25,249 nt of DNA from Fimbriimonadales bacterium (lineage in GTDB: Bacteria > Armatimonadota > Fimbriimonadia > Fimbriimonadales > GBS-DC), in assembly GCA_025060055.1 (NCBI GenBank), contig JANXCK010000239.1, forward strand, positions 1-25,249, read 5' to 3'. Shown in pieces: positions 22,105 to 25,249 of the stretch. Made by a program: the position numbers and the translations under genes. The notes beneath the pieces were generated by a model that saw only the letters and a program-made list of their open reading frames with translations, ran no database searches and was not told the DNA's origin. How positions within the stretch are numbered: position 1 is the first letter of the stretch; every line of letters starts with the position of its first letter.

Positions 22105-23613
22105 ATGTTCCGCACAGTGTTGGTCGCGAATCGGGGCGAGATTGCGCGGCGCGTAATTCAGGCGTGCCGCGAGCTGGGCATCCGCGCGATTGCGGTCTAT
22201 TCAGAAGCGGACGCTGACGCGCCGTTCGTGCAGGAGGCGGACGAGGCGTACCTGCTGGGCGGTGCGCCCGCCGTTGAGAGTTACCTCAACATCCCGCGCA
22301 TCTTGGAAGTGGCGCGTCAATCGGGCGCGGAGGCAATTCATCCAGGCTACGGGTTCCTGTCCGAGAATGCCGACTTCGCTGAGGCGTGTGCCCAGGCGGG
22401 CGTGGTGTTCATCGGGCCGCGCCCTGAGGTGATTCGGTTGCTCGGTGATAAGGGCGCCGCGAAGCGGGCGGCTCTGCGTGCGGGCGTTCCAATTGCCCCT
22501 GGCTACAACCCTGAACACGCCGCCACGCCCGAAGAGCTGCTGAACGCCGCGCACCAGATAGGCTTCCCCGTGTTGCTCAAAGCGGTGGCAGGGGGCGGTG
22601 GGAAGGGCATGCGTGTCGTGGAGACGCCTGATACCTTCTTGGAACTGGTGGAGAGCGCTGCGCGCGAGGCTCAGAACGCCTTCGGCGACCCCCGCTTGAT
22701 GCTGGAACGCTACCTCCGCCGCCCGCGCCACATCGAAGTGCAAATCCTCGCAGACCAGCACGGCAGAGTAATGCACCTGTACGAGCGCGAATGCTCCATC
22801 CAGCGCCGCTACCAGAAAATCGTCGAAGAAAGCCCTTCGCCCGCTTTAGACGCGCCCACGCGCACTGCCCTTTGCGACGCCGCCATCCGCCTTGCCGAGA
22901 CCGTCGGCTACACCAACGCAGGCACAGTAGAGTTCCTCTACGAGGAGACGCCCGAAGGCTGCCAGTTTTACTTTATGGAAGTCAACACGCGCCTGCAAGT
23001 GGAACACCCCGTAACGGAGATGGTCACAGGCGTCGATTTGGTGCAGTGGCAGATTCGAATCGCGGCGGGCGAGCGATTGGAGTTGGCGACACCTGTGCAG
23101 CGCGGGCACGCGATTGAGGCGCGCCTATATGCGGAGGACCCTGAAAACGACTTCGCGCCGTCGCTGGGCACGCTCGTGGCATACCAGCTGCCCCATCTGC
23201 CCGGCGTGCGCTTCGATTCGGGCGTGGAAGCAGGTTCGGTCATCACCCATCACTACGATCCAATGATAGCGAAGGTCATCGCGCACGCGCATGACCGCGC
23301 CAGCGCCATCCGCCGACTTATAAATGCTCTGGAGCAGACCGTCGCTCTCGGCGTGCGCACGAATCAGGCATTTCTGATCGAGCTGCTGCGCCATCCCGCT
23401 TTTCTGGCGGGTGCGCTGCACACGGGCTTTCTTCAAGAACACCGCGTCGCCGCCGAGCCGAGCCAGCCGCCAGAGGGCGTGCTGCTCGCATTAGCACTGC
23501 TGGAACCGCTTACGCGCTCTCAGACGCGCCCTGCTGCTGCGGGCGGCGCGCCAGACGCCGTTCTGTGGTCGCCGTGGGAGCGCTTCGGCAGGTGGCGAGT
23601 GGGCAGCGGATAA
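22105..23613 (+). CDS. Biotin carboxylase subunit of an acyl-CoA carboxylase, without the biotin-carrier domain
   Basis: A 502-residue ATP-grasp enzyme that carboxylates biotin on a carrier protein using ATP and bicarbonate. FRTVLVANRGEIARRVI begins the biotin carboxylase domain. HPGYGFLSEN (79-88), GDKGAAK (114-120), AGGGGKGM (162-169), ECSIQRRYQK (229-238) and MEVNTRLQVEHPVTE (291-305) are all intact. It runs about 50 residues past a usual AccC (about 450), ending WSPWERFGRWRVGSG. From memory this opening of the C-terminal region resembles the alpha chains of methylcrotonyl- or propionyl-type carboxylases (about 650 residues). There it leads on to a BT domain and an AMKM biotin-carrier domain, absent here. 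The carrier must be elsewhere, or this is a truncated gene. Acetyl-CoA carboxylase is also possible. Confidence 0.9.
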   Translation: MFRTVLVANRGEIARRVIQACRELGIRAIAVYSEADADAPFVQEADEAYLLGGAPAVESYLNIPRILEVARQSGAEAIHPGYGFLSENADFAEACAQAGVVFIGPRPEVIRLLGDKGAAKRAALRAGVPIAPGYNPEHAATPEELLNAAHQIGFPVLLKAVAGGGGKGMRVVETPDTFLELVESAAREAQNAFGDPRLMLERYLRRPRHIEVQILADQHGRVMHLYERECSIQRRYQKIVEESPSPALDAPTRTALCDAAIRLAETVGYTNAGTVEFLYEETPEGCQFYFMEVNTRLQVEHPVTEMVTGVDLVQWQIRIAAGERLELATPVQRGHAIEARLYAEDPENDFAPSLGTLVAYQLPHLPGVRFDSGVEAGSVITHHYDPMIAKVIAHAHDRASAIRRLINALEQTVALGVRTNQAFLIELLRHPAFLAGALHTGFLQEHRVAAEPSQPPEGVLLALALLEPLTRSQTRPAAAGGAPDAVLWSPWERFGRWRVGSG

Positions 23614-23635
23614 GTGCCTCTGATGCGAACTCGCC

Positions 23636-24082
23636 TCAATCGGGCAGGTTCGTTTCCAAAATCGCTTGACAGCAGTCAATCAGGCGTATTGTACCGATGA
23701 ACTTGCCCTCGCCCTGCACAGGGAGCGTGTCCAACTCGTGTTGCAGCATAGTTACAACAGCTTCCTCAACGGGCGCCTGCTCACTCAGTACAGGTGGGTC
23801 GTGCATCATCCATTCGGTGATAAGGCTGTCTTTGCGGGCATGGGCATACGAGCGAAACGGGGCAAGATGTGGGATTGGCACTTGACGCGCCGCGACCTGC
23901 CACTCGGCAAACAGCGCGTTGAACACCTGCCGTTCCGTAACCAGCCCGATGACGACACCATCCTCATTCAGCACGGGCAGCGCGGTGGCTTTATACAAGT
24001 CCAACTTGTCCACGGCGTCCTGCAAGGTGGCGGTTTCGCTCAGGTACGGCGCGTGGGTGTCTACGAACTCTAAGACGCGCAT
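23636..24082 (-). CDS. Protein of two CBS domains
   Basis: A 148-residue protein made only of a CBS pair (Bateman module). The first CBS domain is about 8-60 (LQDAVDKLDLYKATALPVLN, then GVVIGLVTERQVF). The second is about 92-145 (DPPVLSEQAPVEEAVVTMLQ, DTLPVQGEGKFIGTIRLID). Such stand-alone modules bind adenine nucleotides and regulate partner proteins; the partner is unknown. The ATG at 24082 has AGGAGT 7 nt upstream. A longer frame to 24271 runs through hairpin DNA and is not real. It is convergent with the biotin carboxylase gene, whose stop codon lies only 22 bp away, so the two transcripts probably overlap. Confidence 0.92.
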   Translation of the reverse strand: MRVLEFVDTHAPYLSETATLQDAVDKLDLYKATALPVLNEDGVVIGLVTERQVFNALFAEWQVAARQVPIPHLAPFRSYAHARKDSLITEWMMHDPPVLSEQAPVEEAVVTMLQHELDTLPVQGEGKFIGTIRLIDCCQAILETNLPD

Positions 24083-24134
24083 AGGTTTACTCCTGCACAA
24101 GTTTAGCGAATACTTGAGAATTCCTACTGCATAG

Positions 24135-24260
24135 CGTCGGCGTCTCGCCGACGAGCGTGGCTTGGGCGTCTCGCGCATGCAGTTGCACGGGCGGGATTGC
24201 CCGTGCCACGAGCGTGGCTTGGACAGTGCTGCCCAAGCACGGCACGGACAAGACTGTCCG
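24135..24260. repeat. Cluster of short hairpins upstream of the CBS gene
   Basis: Units include CGTCGGCG/CGCCGACG (24135-24153), GCACGGGCG..TGCCCGTGC-like (24185-24206), GGCTTGGACA..GCCCAAGC, which is imperfect (24217-24239), and ACGGACA/TGTCCG (24244-24260). The two degenerate units suggest decay or recombination between words. The gap 24083-24462 holds this cluster, element D and the M20 terminator. Confidence 0.75.
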
Positions 24261-24270
24261 TTTGGAAGCA

Positions 24271-24428
24271 CTTACCAATCGGGGTTTCAAACGGCACAGT
24301 ATTCTGAACGGCTGAAGCCGTTCCTGTGTAGACCAAGCCGACCTGCGTCGGCTGTAGCCCGCGTAGGCGGGCTTGGTTTGCACAGCAACGGCTTTAGCCG
24401 TGTTTCACTTGACACCCTAATCGGTATA
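24271..24428. mobile_element. MITE-like element D, copy of element B
   Basis: The left end is CTTACCAATCGGGGTTTCAA (24271-24290). The right end, in reverse, is TATACCGATTAGGGTGTCAA. The four-stem core is that of element B in the same order, and all 158 positions align without a gap. It encodes no transposase, and none is in the window. Confidence 0.75.
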
Positions 24429-24432
24429 AGAA

Positions 24433-24446
24433 ACGGCTTCCGCCGT
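24433..24446 (-). terminator. Candidate intrinsic terminator of the M20 gene
   Basis: On the minus strand ACGGC, a 4-nt loop and GCCGT are followed by TTCTTATA, a T-rich tract. It lies 16 bp beyond the M20 stop codon. The stem is only 5 bp, so strength is uncertain. Confidence 0.45.
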
Positions 24447-24462
24447 CCCTCTCGCACGCGCG

Positions 24463-25249
24463 CTAAGAGCGCATCTGCGCGACTTCGCGGATAATCGCCA
24501 GCGTCAAGTCCACACTCTTGGCGAGGTCGTCAATCCGCACGAACTCTTCGTGCGTGTGGATGTTCTGGTGGGCGGTGCCGACGACGCAACAGGGCAGCCC
24601 GCGCGCGATGAAAATGTTCGCGTCCGCGCCACCCCCTGTGGGGCGCATCGGCGCGTCCATACCCAGCTGCTTCAGCGCACGACGCACCACTTGCACAGGC
24701 AGGTCATTTTCCGTGAGCGTGTAGCCCTCGTAGTGGCGATGAATCTCGATCACGGTTTGACCGCCGAACAGGTGCGCTGCGCGTTCGAACAGGTACAGCA
24801 TATGCCCGACTTGCGCGTCCAGTTTTGCGCGGTCGAGGCTGCGCGCCTCTGCCGTGATGAGCACCTCAGGGCACACCACATTCGTCGCGTGCCCGCCACG
24901 AATCGTGCCGATGTTGGCAGTGGTTTCCTCATCGATGCGCCCCAGTTTCATCTGGCTAATCGCGTATGCGGCAATCTGGATGGCGCTGACACCCTTCTCA
25001 GGCTCCACGCCCGCATGGGCAGGCTTGCCCAGAATGCGAATGTCCATCGTATCGTGGGTGGGCGTCTGGATGATAACCGTGCCGACGGGCGGTCCTGTGT
25101 CGTACACAAAGCCGAAATCGCTGTCCACCAGCGAGAGGTCTAACGCCCGCGCACCTTTCAGCCCAATCTCCTCGCACACGGTGAAGATGAGCTGGATTTG
25201 CCCGTGCGGGAGGTTGTTCTCCACCACGATACGAATCGCTTCCAAAATC
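24463..25249 (-). CDS. M20-family metallopeptidase, PepT-like (N-terminus beyond window)
   Basis: About 261 residues of an M20 peptidase are visible; the frame continues past the right edge, so the start and first metal ligands are missing. QLIFTVCEEIGLKGARALDL holds the Glu-Glu pair (catalytic base and metal ligand). The dimerisation domain follows, with GKPAHAGVEPEKGVSAIQIA, NIGTIRGGHATNVVCPE and the AEARSLDRAKL stretch. TGGGADANIF and NIHTHEEFVRIDDL, containing a C-terminal metal-ligand His, complete the catalytic domain. It resembles PepT-like (YqjE-type) aminopeptidases from memory. The specificity is unknown. Confidence 0.93.
   Translation of the reverse strand, partial: ILEAIRIVVENNLPHGQIQLIFTVCEEIGLKGARALDLSLVDSDFGFVYDTGPPVGTVIIQTPTHDTMDIRILGKPAHAGVEPEKGVSAIQIAAYAISQMKLGRIDEETTANIGTIRGGHATNVVCPEVLITAEARSLDRAKLDAQVGHMLYLFERAAHLFGGQTVIEIHRHYEGYTLTENDLPVQVVRRALKQLGMDAPMRPTGGGADANIFIARGLPCCVVGTAHQNIHTHEEFVRIDDLAKSVDLTLAIIREVAQMRS

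Noticed and set aside
24083..24271. N-terminal extension of the CBS protein
   Set aside because: The extra 63 residues are translated hairpins; AGGAGT precedes the ATG at 24082.
24124..24336. Small Cys/Arg-rich proteins such as those containing DCPC or GRDCP
   Set aside because: They are translations of the short hairpins in several arrays, without ribosome binding sites.

Overview
The window is GC-rich bacterial chromosome with no plasmid, phage or integrase genes. Two short prepilin-like proteins share the start FTLIELLVVIAIIAILAAI, then LFPVFAQAREKARQT, and end in an H-x9-DG block (DUF1559 class). From memory this combination is typical of Armatimonadota, and also of Planctomycetes. With dnaK-dnaJ-hspR, an AlgD-like dehydrogenase and very dense intergenic hairpins, I infer an Armatimonadota-like, possibly thermophilic bacterium. 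No 16S rRNA or ribosomal gene is present to test this.

Layout, left to right. (1) A TetR-type repressor (minus) has a near-consensus promoter and a perfect 11-bp-arm palindrome next to it. (2) folK (plus) overlaps a PilC/GspF-like pilus-platform gene. (3) A minus-strand M16 set holds a catalytic M16 peptidase, a Uma2-type nuclease-fold protein and a second M16 protein whose zinc motif is lost. (4) A minus-strand DUF1559 prepilin follows tsaE, hspR, dnaJ and dnaK. HspR would act on a HAIR-like operator overlapping the dnaK -35 box. (5) A minus-strand surface-polysaccharide cluster runs algD-like dehydrogenase, three GT4 glycosyltransferases, then a TMTC-like GT-C/TPR membrane protein. (6) On the plus strand are a GH1 beta-glucosidase, a second DUF1559 prepilin and a biotin carboxylase. 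(7) On the minus strand are a two-CBS-domain protein and an M20 peptidase cut by the right edge.

The genes are mostly familiar; the unusual material is between them. Nearly every gap over about 150 bp is filled with palindromic repeats of three kinds: (a) clusters of 20-26 bp hairpins whose stems look like combinations of a few outer and inner words; (b) a roughly 90-125 bp multi-hairpin core; (c) an 84-92 bp C/G-rich inverted repeat. Four elements of 124-158 bp share similar inverted ends (roughly ATACCAATCGGGGTTTCAA) but carry different cores, a modular MITE-like arrangement. Hairpin DNA also lies in frame inside the TMTC-like gene, and repeats supply or abut the stop codons of three genes.

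A second pattern is in gene starts. Five genes have TATAAT or TATACT only 5-8 nt before the start codon and no Shine-Dalgarno sequence, which predicts leaderless mRNAs. Most other genes have clear AGGAG-type sites. Statements about families are from memory; no database search was possible.
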